The notes: generated by a model from the letters alone, not told the origin. A DNA stretch of 64,000 nucleotides from Riemerella anatipestifer (GCF_035666175.1 NZ_CP142016.1:434001-498000); one strand, 5' to 3'; positions 8,425 to 17,307 are shown, numbered from the stretch's first letter. Numbers and translations are program-made.

Positions 8425-9000
8425 GTGAGTTTTGATTTTTTAATAGAAGATTTACCGTACTGCCCAACAGATAGAGCTGTGGGAGGTATAGCTACTAGGA
8501 TTTGGTATGCTCCTGAATTTTTTTTCAATAAAATCCAGCTTCCTAACTCAAATACACCTCCTAATAAGGTAATAAAAACTAAAAATATCACACTAAACGA
8601 AGGGAAGCAGCTTGCGTTTATAGATGTTTTTCTTGAGCAAAATTCCCTAACCGAAAAACCTATCGGAGGGCTTAGAAAATGGAAGTCTGTATCTGAATTT
8701 TCAATATCTGTTTTGGAAATGAACGCTAGGAATTTAGGCTTTACTTCCAAAGTGAAGAATATCCCTTTAGTGTTTTTTATTCCAGATGCTAATGGGAGAT
8801 TATGGGTAATGGGCAATAAACAGAATGCAGCTTATATGTCTTCTTATGAAGGTACAACAGGAAAGAAGTATGAGGATGATAGTTTAATTACTATGAGTTT
8901 TACTGCAAATGCACCTCTTTACCTCTATGAGGGTAGTATTTCAAGTATAGTAAAGGTAGGTGGTTTTACTCAAGGATTTTCCAAAGGATTTAGAATATAA
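8425..9000 (+). CDS. Phage tail-tube-like structural protein (paralogue of 403-954)
   Basis: A 191-residue protein starting at GTG (8425), 4 nt after a TATTTTTG element. It shares the whole layout of the 403-954 product: the GIATRIWYAPEFFFN opening, NLGFTSKVKNIPLVFFIPDANGRLWVMG, the TGKKYEDDS block and the PLYLYEGSI end. A C-terminal extension of about 15 residues (KVGGFTQGFSKGF) is extra. A tube or minor tail role is inferred from size and context. One of the paralogues may be the true tube and the other a specialised subunit, for example near the tail tip beside the fibre gene that follows. Confidence 0.6.
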   Translation: MSFDFLIEDLPYCPTDRAVGGIATRIWYAPEFFFNKIQLPNSNTPPNKVIKTKNITLNEGKQLAFIDVFLEQNSLTEKPIGGLRKWKSVSEFSISVLEMNARNLGFTSKVKNIPLVFFIPDANGRLWVMGNKQNAAYMSSYEGTTGKKYEDDSLITMSFTANAPLYLYEGSISSIVKVGGFTQGFSKGFRI

Positions 9001-9004
9001 TATT

Positions 9005-10813
9005 ATGAGCAAATTAGACGAAATACATGGGCTATTGCCTGATAATGATAACGCAGAAATTTCAGAAAAAGACTTAAGGGATTCTTTCTCAAAAACATTT
9101 GAAGAAATTGCTGCTAAAGTTAGTAAGCCTGAAAAAGATGGTATTTGGGTACTAAAAAAGCAATCTGATGTTATAGAGTGGGTAAACGCTAATGAATATA
9201 CAAAAAATATCGCCAATTCCACTTTAGATACCACAGAGAAAGGTGGTGTTAATCAGATGTATGATTACAGATGGAATGTATCGCAGGATGTTGGTTTCTC
9301 AATGTATACAGGTGAGGGTTTAGGATTAGGTGTAAAAGATACCTCATTCAGATTAAGTAGCGGATATTTCAATGTTACCCAAGGGACAGGAAATGGAAGG
9401 ACTGAATTAACAGTACAAAAAAAAGGTATAGAATTATCTTATAGTGCTAATCACGATAGTGATGATGATATATACGCTTCAATAGGTATAGAAAATGGTA
9501 AAATACATTTGATTGGTGTAACTGATTTAGTTCCAGAGAATATTTCTGATGTTAAACAATTAGTTGTGAATAGTAGAGGCGATGTATATTCTGCCAAATT
9601 TTCACAAGATACTTTACAAGATGTTGTAAACAGAGGTAATTATACTCCTAGAGATATACTATTTAGAAAAGAATCTAATGATATAAAAGAAATTAGATTT
9701 GGAACAGACATCTCTACAAGTTCACTCTATTTTGGTACTTTTAATAAGTCAAGCACAGGAAATTACAATGTAAGTTATGGTATTGGTGCGTTAGAGAATA
9801 ATACTACAGGGGAAACAAATACAGCAATAGGAGGTTATGCATTGTATAGTAATACAGTAGGAAAACATAATACAGCAATAGGTACTTCAGCACTACAAAA
9901 ATTAAATGATGAATCTACTGATGCTAATGATAATAGTTACAATCTAGCTATTGGGAGTAGCTCTGGATTTAGTCTAAAAAAAGGAGGTAGAAATACCTTT
10001 ATAGGGCAAGCAACAGCCTATAATTTACCTAAATCTTATTCTAATACATTCATAGGGCAAGCAACAGCCTTTAGTCTTAAATCAGAAACTATTGATATAG
10101 ATGATATCAAGTCTTTATCACCTGTAGTAGCTAAATCTGCATTTATGGCAAAAAATAATACAGGTAAGCAATATTTTGGTATAGACCCAAATGACCCAAA
10201 TGATAATTATACATTGCACTCTGGAATGAACACATTTGTGGGAAATATTCTTACAAGCACTAATGGACCAGATAAGGCTGTAATGTCTACCATCATAGGA
10301 CAATCTCCTTATTGGAATTTATTGTACAGATGTTATAATAACCTTTTCATAGGTTCTGGTAATTATTCTACTTATGGTAGAGTGCAATATCTTAACTCTG
10401 TTGTTATAGGAAATAATTTGGATTTTGGAGTAGGTTCTGGATTTAGAGACAATATATTATCCATACACAATGATAAGCATAATTTCACAAAAATAGATGA
10501 TGGTTTAATAACAGGAAAGTTTGATGAAAGATGGCTAAAAATAAATGGACAACTCAAACTAGACCTTAATAGAACAGCCAGTGCAGATGGAGATACATTA
10601 TTTAATAAAATAGTAATGGTGAAAGGTGATGGTACAGTTGGAATAAGAAGTGTAAATGATTTTGCAAGGATATTATCGGAAGATGTAAGTAGAATTGTTG
10701 CAGGTTCTGTTCAACAAATGGTATCTGGATTATTTGACTCTATCAACAGAATGGAAAGAACCATATATGACTTAGAACAAAGAATAGAACAATTAGAAAG
10801 TAATAACCCTTAA
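9005..10813 (+). CDS. Phage tail fibre / receptor-binding protein with YadA-head-like repeats
   Basis: A 602-residue protein. The ATG at 9005 follows the previous stop by 4 bp. The N-terminal 60 residues probably anchor to the tail. Residues about 245-450 contain repeats of the type NTAIGGYAL, NTAIGTSAL, NTFIGQATA, NLFIGSG, the left-handed beta-roll signature of trimeric autotransporter heads (YadA/Hia family). The last 45 residues form a heptad-rich coiled coil (INRMERTIYDLEQRIEQLE) suitable for trimerisation. It probably binds the host surface. No intramolecular chaperone domain is evident. Confidence 0.72.
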   Translation: MSKLDEIHGLLPDNDNAEISEKDLRDSFSKTFEEIAAKVSKPEKDGIWVLKKQSDVIEWVNANEYTKNIANSTLDTTEKGGVNQMYDYRWNVSQDVGFSMYTGEGLGLGVKDTSFRLSSGYFNVTQGTGNGRTELTVQKKGIELSYSANHDSDDDIYASIGIENGKIHLIGVTDLVPENISDVKQLVVNSRGDVYSAKFSQDTLQDVVNRGNYTPRDILFRKESNDIKEIRFGTDISTSSLYFGTFNKSSTGNYNVSYGIGALENNTTGETNTAIGGYALYSNTVGKHNTAIGTSALQKLNDESTDANDNSYNLAIGSSSGFSLKKGGRNTFIGQATAYNLPKSYSNTFIGQATAFSLKSETIDIDDIKSLSPVVAKSAFMAKNNTGKQYFGIDPNDPNDNYTLHSGMNTFVGNILTSTNGPDKAVMSTIIGQSPYWNLLYRCYNNLFIGSGNYSTYGRVQYLNSVVIGNNLDFGVGSGFRDNILSIHNDKHNFTKIDDGLITGKFDERWLKINGQLKLDLNRTASADGDTLFNKIVMVKGDGTVGIRSVNDFARILSEDVSRIVAGSVQQMVSGLFDSINRMERTIYDLEQRIEQLESNNP

Positions 10814-10824
10814 AATTTAAAAAA

Positions 10825-11265
10825 ATGCAAAAAATAGCAATACAGTCTAATAGAGATTTAATGTTTCCACCAATACACAAAGGCATTGTAACAATGGAAA
10901 TAGACTTAATTCAAAACAAACCTACTGAAAATAAGTATGAACTAAGAATTATAGATACTTGTACTAAAGAGGTAGAAGAAGAGGTAAATGAGGTAGAACC
11001 AATAACTCAAGAAACTATTACTAAAAAAATAATGGTAATTAAAAGATTAGGTACTCCTGTAACAAGAATTAAAGTTTACACTTATGAAGAATTAGAACAA
11101 TTATCAAAGTTACTTAGGTTAAATCTGGAAGATTTTGAGTCTTATACAGATTATATAAATGAGTTGTTTAGGAAAGGACTACTCATTATCACTCAAAAAG
11201 AGTGTCAAGAAGGTCAAGGTATGTATTTCTCTGAAGCACAAGATTGGGAAATTGTTAAAGACTAA
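10825..11265 (+). CDS. Phage protein of unknown function after the fibre gene
   Basis: A 146-residue acidic protein with a beta-rich N-terminal half and a Glu-rich centre (EVEEEVNEVEP). It lies 11 bp after the fibre gene and 11 bp before the DUF1353-like gene, clearly in one operon. Genes in this position are often fibre-assembly or baseplate accessories, but no motif supports a specific role here. Confidence 0.55.
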   Translation: MQKIAIQSNRDLMFPPIHKGIVTMEIDLIQNKPTENKYELRIIDTCTKEVEEEVNEVEPITQETITKKIMVIKRLGTPVTRIKVYTYEELEQLSKLLRLNLEDFESYTDYINELFRKGLLIITQKECQEGQGMYFSEAQDWEIVKD

Positions 11266-11276
11266 AATTAAAAGTT

Positions 11277-11714
11277 ATGAAAATACTTTTCCTACAAAAA
11301 ATAAAAGGGGTCAAATGGTTTGAGAAACTTCCAAAATCTAAGGAATTTCCAAGGCATTACATAACCCTTATTGATTTAGAAATACAACTATCTGATGGAT
11401 ATATTCTCAAAATACCAAAAGGATTTGTTTGGGACGGTGCGAGTGTACCAAGTTGGCTACACTGGCTATTCCCACCCATTGACGAAGGAGCTTTAGCAGA
11501 CCTTATCCACGACAAGTTATGGACAGAGAAACAACAGCAGTTTGAATATTTTGGATACAACATCTACAAAGCTCGGAAGTTTGCCGATGATGAGCGACTA
11601 CTCTGGAGAAAAGCACTCGCTCCAAAAAGAAAAATATTCAACTGGATAAGTCATAAAGTGATACGATTATTGGGCGGTTTCTTCTACTCACAACAACTTA
11701 AAATACCAAAATAA
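11277..11714 (+). CDS. DUF1353-family phage protein
   Basis: A 145-residue protein with the DUF1353 hallmarks: PKGFVWDGASVPSWLHWLFPP (about residues 43-62), then ALADLIHDKLW (His-Asp pair) and ADDERLLWRKAL. The conserved Asp, Ser and His suggest a small hydrolase-like fold. Members are common beside phage lysis genes, where a cell-wall role is suspected but not proven. It lies 11 bp after the previous gene and 3 bp before the holin gene. Confidence 0.75.
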   Translation: MKILFLQKIKGVKWFEKLPKSKEFPRHYITLIDLEIQLSDGYILKIPKGFVWDGASVPSWLHWLFPPIDEGALADLIHDKLWTEKQQQFEYFGYNIYKARKFADDERLLWRKALAPKRKIFNWISHKVIRLLGGFFYSQQLKIPK

Positions 11715-11717
11715 AAT

Positions 11718-12206
11718 ATGATTTCAGAGATTTTTAATCAGAATTACGATAGGTTATACACACAATTTTTTCAAATATCATTGATTTGGATTGCGGTGCT
11801 TCTTGCTATTATTGTGGATTTCGGCTTCGGCTTGAAAAAAGCCAAAGAAATGGGAGAGGCAACGACTTCCGAAGGATACCGAAGAACCATAAACAAATTC
11901 GTCTATTATTATTCGATGATGTTTTTCGCGTTAATATTCGATTTTTTAGATGTCATCACCCCAACTATTCTGCCTTTTCCTCTATCGCTGACCCCTTTAT
12001 TTTCTGTGTTTTGTGCTGTAGCCTTAATATTCACAGAAGCAAAATCCGTTAGAGAAAAAGCGGAGGACAAAGTAAGGAGAAGAGCGGATAAAAGTTTTGC
12101 AGAACTACTAGAAGTATTGCAAAAAAGAGAGGACATTGTTAGCCAAATATTTGAACATTTAAAACAACAAAAAAATAATGAAAACAATTCTACAACTAAT
12201 TCTTAG
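11718..12206 (+). CDS. Putative phage holin
   Basis: A 162-residue membrane protein. Hydrophobic segments lie at about residues 20-40 (IWIAVLLAIIVDFGFGL), 62-80 (YYYSMMFFALIFDFLDV) and 84-108, followed by a highly charged cytoplasmic tail (REKAEDKVRRRAD and a QKNNENN end). The topology and its position directly before the spanin-like lipoprotein and the amidase fit a holin that permeabilises the inner membrane. Its last 29 bp overlap the next gene. Confidence 0.72.
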   Translation: MISEIFNQNYDRLYTQFFQISLIWIAVLLAIIVDFGFGLKKAKEMGEATTSEGYRRTINKFVYYYSMMFFALIFDFLDVITPTILPFPLSLTPLFSVFCAVALIFTEAKSVREKAEDKVRRRADKSFAELLEVLQKREDIVSQIFEHLKQQKNNENNSTTNS

Positions 12207-12852
12207 CCTTATATTTTTAGCTTCTTGTAGCTCTGTTAATAAGAATAAACAGCTGCAAGAAATAACCAAAGTTAAAATACAGAATGATAGCTTATTTAAT
12301 TCAGTCAGCAGTAAGTTATCTGAGGCATTAAATGAAAATAAAAGCCTCAAAGCAGAAAATACCTCATTCAGAAATGAGATTGAGAATTATCAATCTAAAA
12401 TAAAAGTGATTCAAGAAAAAAGTCTCTCCGAAAGCTCCGAAGATTTGGTAATAGAAAATGCCAAAGGTATCGTAAAATTAACCGATAGGAATGGTAATAT
12501 TTATGAGATTGGAGCAGATAACGGTACTAAGATATTAAGAACAACCACGGCAAAGCTGCAAAAGGAATTGTCGGAAAAAGTCAGCGAAATAAATAGCCTT
12601 AAATACACTATTGAAAAACAACGCAAGACTATAGAGGAATTAAATACAAAATCGGGCGAAGTTTTAAAGGAATATGATAAGTTGTATAAGTTTTCAAAAA
12701 TACAAGAAGAAATCATAAATGAAACAGATGAGTCTTCAAAAACAGACCGAAAAAATATACCTCTATGGCTTTATGGGCTTATTGGTGTTTCAATAATCCT
12801 TATTTGGGAATTTTCAAAATACGCTATTAAATCTAGGTTAAAAATATTTTAA
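12178..12852 (+). CDS. Putative unimolecular spanin (lipoprotein with C-terminal membrane anchor)
   Basis: A 224-residue protein with two anchors. The N-terminus is a type II signal peptide with lipobox LASC and the cysteine at residue 17. The C-terminus has one hydrophobic helix (about residues 194-211, LWLYGLIGVSIILIWEF) followed by a basic tail. Between them lies a long heptad-like region. This is the topology of a u-spanin, a single protein that ties outer to inner membrane and fuses them in the final lysis step. It is flanked by holin (29-bp overlap) and amidase. It is longer than phage T1 gp11 and more coiled-coil-like. Confidence 0.65.
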   Translation: MKTILQLILSLIFLASCSSVNKNKQLQEITKVKIQNDSLFNSVSSKLSEALNENKSLKAENTSFRNEIENYQSKIKVIQEKSLSESSEDLVIENAKGIVKLTDRNGNIYEIGADNGTKILRTTTAKLQKELSEKVSEINSLKYTIEKQRKTIEELNTKSGEVLKEYDKLYKFSKIQEEIINETDESSKTDRKNIPLWLYGLIGVSIILIWEFSKYAIKSRLKIF

Positions 12853-12853
12853 A

Positions 12854-13417
12854 ATGATACTTACCAACTACAAAACATTTCCCATAGCAGGACATCACAA
12901 TTCAGATCCTGGAGCAGTTTACAATGGACAAAAAGAAGCCGATTTGACAAAGGAAGCTAGGAATTTGTTTGTCAAGTATTTCCCAAACGGGAAGAATGAG
13001 CTGATATTAGACAGAGATAACGAAACTAATACACAGCTTCAAAGAAGAATTAAACCTGGAGCAGGTTCTGTCTTGTTAGATATACATTTCAACGCTGGAC
13101 CTATAACGGTAACAGGAACTGAATCTTTCGTAAATAGGAGGGATTTTTTAAACAAAAATTCTATGAGTTACCGAATGGCTGACGAAATCAGTAAAGCCAC
13201 ATCGGAAATTTTAGGTGTTCCAAATAGAGGCGTGAAGTGTGAGAGTACAACACGACACGGAAGATTGGGAATATTGAACTTAGGAGCAGGTTGCTCTGTG
13301 CTTTGGGAGGTTTGTTTTATTTCAAACCCAAATGATATGGAACAATGGGATTTAAAGAAAGAAATTCTTATGAAGAAAATAGCAGAAATTGCTGCTAAAT
13401 ATGATGATATGAGATAA
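12854..13417 (+). CDS. N-acetylmuramoyl-L-alanine amidase (phage endolysin)
   Basis: A 187-residue amidase_3-type protein with no signal peptide. Zinc-site candidates are the GHHNSDPGA motif (about residue 13), the Glu in QKEADLT, His in LLDIHFNAG and the catalytic Glu in LWEVCFISNPND near the end. It cleaves the bond between MurNAc and L-Ala of peptidoglycan. Without a secretion signal it depends on the holin for release. It is the last gene of the lysis cassette and is followed by a terminator. Confidence 0.85.
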   Translation: MILTNYKTFPIAGHHNSDPGAVYNGQKEADLTKEARNLFVKYFPNGKNELILDRDNETNTQLQRRIKPGAGSVLLDIHFNAGPITVTGTESFVNRRDFLNKNSMSYRMADEISKATSEILGVPNRGVKCESTTRHGRLGILNLGAGCSVLWEVCFISNPNDMEQWDLKKEILMKKIAEIAAKYDDMR

Positions 13418-13418
13418 T

Positions 13419-13441
13419 AAACCACCCTAGCGGTGGTTTTT
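13419..13441 (+). terminator. Rho-independent terminator of the lysis operon
   Basis: AAACCACC / GGTGGTTT stem with a 5-nt loop and a T run, 2 bp after the amidase stop. Confidence 0.85.
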
Positions 13442-13497
13442 GTCGTATAGAATAATTTTGGAATATTTTTTAAGAATTTGTTTAATTTCTATCTAAT

Positions 13498-13533
13498 AAC
13501 AAAAAACTAATTCTGTTGCAGCAGAATTAGTTT
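13498..13533 (-). terminator. Leftward terminator
   Basis: Perfect 12-bp inverted repeat (arms 13504-13515 and 13522-13533, AAACTAATTCTG / CAGAATTAGTTT). Read leftward it ends in six T; read rightward it lacks a T run. It would stop transcripts arriving from the leftward XRE gene. The stretch 13534-13881 is AT-rich and I see no gene in it. Confidence 0.55.
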
Positions 13534-13881
13534 AAATCCTTGACTTTTCGGCTTCGTCAATAAAAAAAATTTAATTTATGAGAAAAAATTTATTATTAAA
13601 TTAAATAATGTAGAACAAAGTTACAATAATAGTTGCTTTGCAGCAAGTTTTTTTAATTATCATTATTTTAAAGTTGTTAAATCTCCTAGGCTGAACATCC
13701 CACACAAGATTTTGTCTGATTCTCCTGTGAAAATTCAGAAGAAGATTATCAAGGAAAGAAGATTTATAAATTAAGTAAAAGAAAATAAAAAAGGTCAAGA
13801 AGTAATACTTATCTGACAAAAAATGGAAGAAAAATATTGTTAAAAATATTCAAAAAAGCGAATTATTAAAACAATTTGTTT

Positions 13882-13995
13882 TATTTTTGCAAAACAAAGT
13901 AGGATAGCAGACACATCTTCTAGATAGCTGATTATCTCTTTGGAGCTATATAAGAAGTCACGGCACCCTGAGAAAGTTACGGACTTCTTTTTTTT
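13882..13995 (+). ncRNA. Candidate small RNA (promoter to terminator, about 105 nt)
   Basis: TATTTTTG at 13882-13889 is an exact -7 match. About 60 nt later a stem AAGAAGTC / GACTTCTT (13952-13959 and 13982-13989) is followed by a T run, a good intrinsic terminator. No convincing ORF lies between. The interior holds short complementary segments (TAGCT / AGCTA). It sits in a 650-bp non-coding stretch between the lysis cassette and the repressor-like gene. Function is unknown; the -33 element is weak. Confidence 0.35.
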
Positions 13996-14064
13996 GTTCT
14001 TAATTTCTTTATTGCTCTTTTGATTGTGCAGCACTCATAGAGTTGTTGCCTTTTTCTTAAAAAG

Positions 14065-14343
14065 CTATTTTCGCAAATCTAAAATTTTTTGCAGGTCTTC
14101 AAAAGATTTTATCTTATGAATAATGCCTTTGTATTCCACAAAGCCCATTATACCGCCTCCATTTCCTCCAAATAGTTCAGCCAAAGAAACATTTAAAATT
14201 TCTGCTATTTTTTTTAGAGTTGATAAAGAGGGATTTCCTTTTTCGGATAGGGCAATAGACAGCCCAGTCTCTGACATTCCGATACTCTCGGCGAGTTCCT
14301 TTGCCGTCATTCCTTTATCTTTCAGAATCTGCTTTACTATCAT
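14065..14343 (-). CDS. XRE/Cro-family transcriptional regulator
   Basis: A 92-residue protein with an N-terminal helix-turn-helix of the XRE type: LKDKGMTAKELAESIGMSE, TGLSIALSEKGNPSLSTLKKIAEILNVSLAELF (residues 8-58). The remaining 30 residues hold GGGIMGFVEYKGIIHKI and a short helix. It is the only leftward gene between rightward phage genes and may control the adjacent units at 13882 or 14769 or act as a lysogeny regulator. It is short for a cI-type repressor because it lacks a large C-terminal domain. Confidence 0.75.
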   Translation of the reverse strand: MIVKQILKDKGMTAKELAESIGMSETGLSIALSEKGNPSLSTLKKIAEILNVSLAELFGGNGGGIMGFVEYKGIIHKIKSFEDLQKILDLRK

Positions 14344-14539
14344 TTAACTTTACTTTAATTTTTTTCTATCGTACAAATTTAACTATTTTTTAATAAAATT
14401 AAATTTAATAAACTGCCATTATAAAATTTAACATTTTTTAACACTCTTTACTTGTATGATAATTTAAATATATTTATATTTTCACTGTAAAAATTAAAAT
14501 AAAATTTAATTATTATGAAGTAACGAAATAGGTTTTTAT

Positions 14540-14750
14540 CCGTTTTTTCAAACTTTATTTTACAAAAAACGGCAGTTTTTTATTCGGATTTTAAATTGAA
14601 AAAAAAGCACACTTGTGTAAAAATCCGAAATCAATCATCGGAGTTCTTCCCTATAGGTTCTCTCTGATGATAAATTTACTCGACTAGATCCAAAAGAACT
14701 ATAGGAATGCCTTATAAAGGAAACCTCCCGATGTATAGGTTAATCGGTTT
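14540..14750 (+). other. Highly structured non-coding leader with possible pseudoknot
   Basis: Four inverted repeats in succession: 14540-14548/14564-14572 (9 bp), 14583-14592/14620-14629 (10 bp, with ACAC-TT-GTGT nested), 14634-14643/14662-14671 (10 bp, one G-U), and 14728-14732/14743-14747. The loop of the third (14650-14661) can pair with 14695-14705 through 11 pairs with one bulged G, which would make a pseudoknot. The last hairpin is followed by TTTTT, 20 bp before the next gene. It could be a cis-acting RNA or a replication origin. Confidence 0.4.
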
Positions 14751-14768
14751 TTAAAAATACTACGCAAC

Positions 14769-15401
14769 ATGGGAAGATTAAATATTGAAAGATTCAAATT
14801 TGATAAAGATTATTCTTTTGATAATTTTTTCATTGAAAGTAAGGCTACTTTCAAGGTTTGCAAAAAGCCTAAAAGAAAGCCTGACTATGTATCCTACAAA
14901 AGAGATTTCTATAAAGATAAAGTAGAATTTCCTTTTATATTCAAAGAGTTGTTTTATGAGATTGACTTCCACAAAGAAGGAGATGAAAACAAAGTGAAAA
15001 AAATTCTTTCAAAAATTCAAGAAGGAGAAGATTTCCCTCGTTCTAATAAAAAATTTTACATTAAGACAGATAGCGAACACTTTATCTATGAAGATGTTCT
15101 ATTGTCTGACATAAGAGAGCGAGGTATTGAAAGGTGTCTTTCAAACATTGAAAAAATACAACATGACTTTTATAGACAAAGAGCATATTCTTTTACCTTA
15201 AAGATTAAGGTAAAATCAGAAATATCGTCCCGCTATTGGTATGGCGAAGACTCTAAGGGGCAGTATGTCATTAGAGAGTCAGACCATTGGGGGCAAGTTG
15301 CATCGTGCGTATGGCATCGCACGATGGATTATAAATTTAAAGGAAAAGAAAGTTTTGTTTGTGCAAAGTCGTACATAAATATAAAAAAAGCCACCTCGTA
15401 A
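14769..15401 (+). CDS. Phage protein of unknown function behind a structured leader
   Basis: A 210-residue basic protein. The N-terminal two thirds are Lys, Phe and Tyr rich. A C-terminal block (YVIRESDHWGQVASCVWH, about residues 164-181) ends in conserved-looking Cys, Trp and His. I do not recognise the family. A 9-bp inverted repeat (15301-15309/15318-15326) lies inside the coding sequence. The stop codon sits in the loop of a GCCACCT/AGGTGGC hairpin that has a T run only on the minus strand. Confidence 0.5.
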   Translation: MGRLNIERFKFDKDYSFDNFFIESKATFKVCKKPKRKPDYVSYKRDFYKDKVEFPFIFKELFYEIDFHKEGDENKVKKILSKIQEGEDFPRSNKKFYIKTDSEHFIYEDVLLSDIRERGIERCLSNIEKIQHDFYRQRAYSFTLKIKVKSEISSRYWYGEDSKGQYVIRESDHWGQVASCVWHRTMDYKFKGKESFVCAKSYINIKKATS

Positions 15402-15498
15402 GGTGGCAACGATTGGTTTTCTGCTCAAATAATTGTGGCAGGGATACCAACTTAAACACTTTTTGTGCTTAATGAAGTACAAAGATAAAAAAAATATC

Positions 15499-15528
15499 AA
15501 AGCAGCGAAATAGTCATCGCTGCTTTTT
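15499..15528 (+). terminator. Rho-independent terminator
   Basis: AAAGCAGCGA / TCGCTGCTTT stem with more T, between the 14769 gene and the interrupted gene that begins at 15579. A TAACTTTG element lies between it and that start. Confidence 0.75.
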
Positions 15529-15701
15529 CTTGTCCTTTTTCTCGCAAAAAGGTGGGCATAACTTTGCATAAAAAAATTATGAAAGTGGTTGTGCCTAGCT
15601 CTTGGTCTGAATTATCAGACTTTCAGCAAAGGGAAATAATAAACATTATAAATGGGGTTAAAAGTAAGAATTTCACAGAGGCTTACATTAAAATAATCCA
15701 A

Positions 15702-16681
15702 ACTCGTTGTGCATTTTAAATAATACTGATTTTTAGATGATTTAATTTTCTTTGGAAGATAAATTTATTGATATATTGAATAACCGTTGCGGCGGTTATT
15801 TTACTGATTATCCTTGTTTTAAAGCCTTCAAAAGTTTTAGCATTGTTTCTTTTAATCATAAATTGGTCGCAAAGTTGAGAGAAAAATGTCTCAATTCGTT
15901 TTCGCTTTTTCTTGTACAATGAAAATTGAGGAATATAATCTTTCTGATTACTTCTCATTGGTGTATCTAATTTAATATTAGCATAGTTAAATAAATCTAT
16001 TTGAACTTTTGCTGATAAATAGCCTCTATCTCCAATTAAAGTACAGTTTCGCATTTGCTCACCAATATCTTTTAAATAGTGGATGTCGTGAACGGATGCA
16101 GGGCTTATATCAAAATTCTTAATCACACCATTTAAAGAACATACTGCGTGTAGTTTATAGCCATAGAAATATAATTTCTGTGAAGCACAATAACCATATG
16201 TTGGTGAAGAATAGGATTGCTCTTTACAAATTTTTGAACGAGTAGAACGAGCATTTTCACAAACTTTCATTGGCATGCTATCAACGATAAAAATATCTTC
16301 AAACTCATTGAACTCCATCGAAATACGCTGTCTAATTTGCTCTGTTTGTAGGGATAGTCTTCGTTTTCGCTTATTGTAAACACTTCTTTCAATTTTGTTT
16401 ATCAGAGAGTTTGGCAATTTTCTAAAGAACTGTAATTCGCTATCAATACTCAAGTATTCAGCAGTAATATTAAGACTTATGACTTCTAAATCGCTCATTT
16501 TAGGTGTTCTTCTCTGATAACTAATCAGTTGATTTTCTGAAAAAAGTCCTAAAACTTCCAAAATTCTTTCATATATTTGCTCTATGTTGTTCATTTATAT
16601 CGTTTTATAGCAAAAACAATATACTGATTTTCAGTCTAATAAACAACTCTTGTTTTTTTCATTTCATAATGCACAACGGGT
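15702..16681 (-). mobile_element. ISRa1 copy (IS982 family), leftward
   Basis: A complete 980-bp copy bounded by ACTCG and CGGGT ends, inserted in the gene at 15579. The flanks carry the duplicated target taatccaa (7-8 bp depending on the boundary base). Confidence 0.95.
15716..16594 (-). CDS. IS982-family transposase
   Basis: A 292-residue transposase with candidate acidic DDE residues in FIVDSMPMKV (Asp, about residue 103) and GDRGYLSAK (Asp, about residue 186), and a conserved Glu in RKRIETFFSQL (about residue 236). This copy has the IEQ, FFRKL, DIG and RNN variants. All frame and length features are intact, so it is probably functional. Confidence 0.92.
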   Translation of the reverse strand: MNNIEQIYERILEVLGLFSENQLISYQRRTPKMSDLEVISLNITAEYLSIDSELQFFRKLPNSLINKIERSVYNKRKRRLSLQTEQIRQRISMEFNEFEDIFIVDSMPMKVCENARSTRSKICKEQSYSSPTYGYCASQKLYFYGYKLHAVCSLNGVIKNFDISPASVHDIHYLKDIGEQMRNCTLIGDRGYLSAKVQIDLFNYANIKLDTPMRSNQKDYIPQFSLYKKKRKRIETFFSQLCDQFMIKRNNAKTFEGFKTRIISKITAATVIQYINKFIFQRKLNHLKISII

Positions 16682-17307
16682 AATCCAAATTTTATTATGC
16701 AAAAACAATAGCTTTTGGAGCTATTTAAGAATGAGGTGGATTCTACTCCACTACCCTATCTCTGCATTTGATGAAGCAACTCAGTTTATCTTTGATAAGC
16801 CCAATATTTATAGTTTCCCAAAAATTAAAGGTCTTGTAGAACCTGCCACTAGATTGGGAGATATTACCATAGAGCAATTCTCCATTTGTGATACCTTACT
16901 CCATAGGTATTCAGATAAAAAAGAAGAAAAAATCCTAAGACAACTAGTAGCCTGTTTGTATCGGTTTAAAACGGGGTTCAGTAAACTAAGATTAAATGAA
17001 ATTGCGGATATAACAGACAAAATCTCACTAAAAGAAGCCCAGAGAATTGTTTTTATATTTTCAGCCGTGCGAATGTATATAACGGATACTTACCCCGATA
17101 TATTCCCAAAGAAAGCCAAAGAACAAGACCCTCTGAAACCTGTATTTAGAACTAAAGAACCCTATACACCTTTCTCCCAGGTTGTGGTAATGATGGCGGC
17201 TGATGAACTTAGATTATTAGGTAATCTCAAAGATTGCCAATCTACGCTTATTTACGACTTTCTTAATGCTTTTAGAGAATCCAAACGAATACATAAACTA
17301 AAACAAG

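Noticed and set aside
15301-15326. Hairpin inside the 14769-15401 gene as a terminator
   Set aside because: It lacks a T run and lies in a coding frame that continues unbroken.
16650-16700. A native start for the 16650-17321 frame inside ISRa1
   Set aside because: The start codon belongs to the IS end; the frame is the continuation of the gene starting at 15579.
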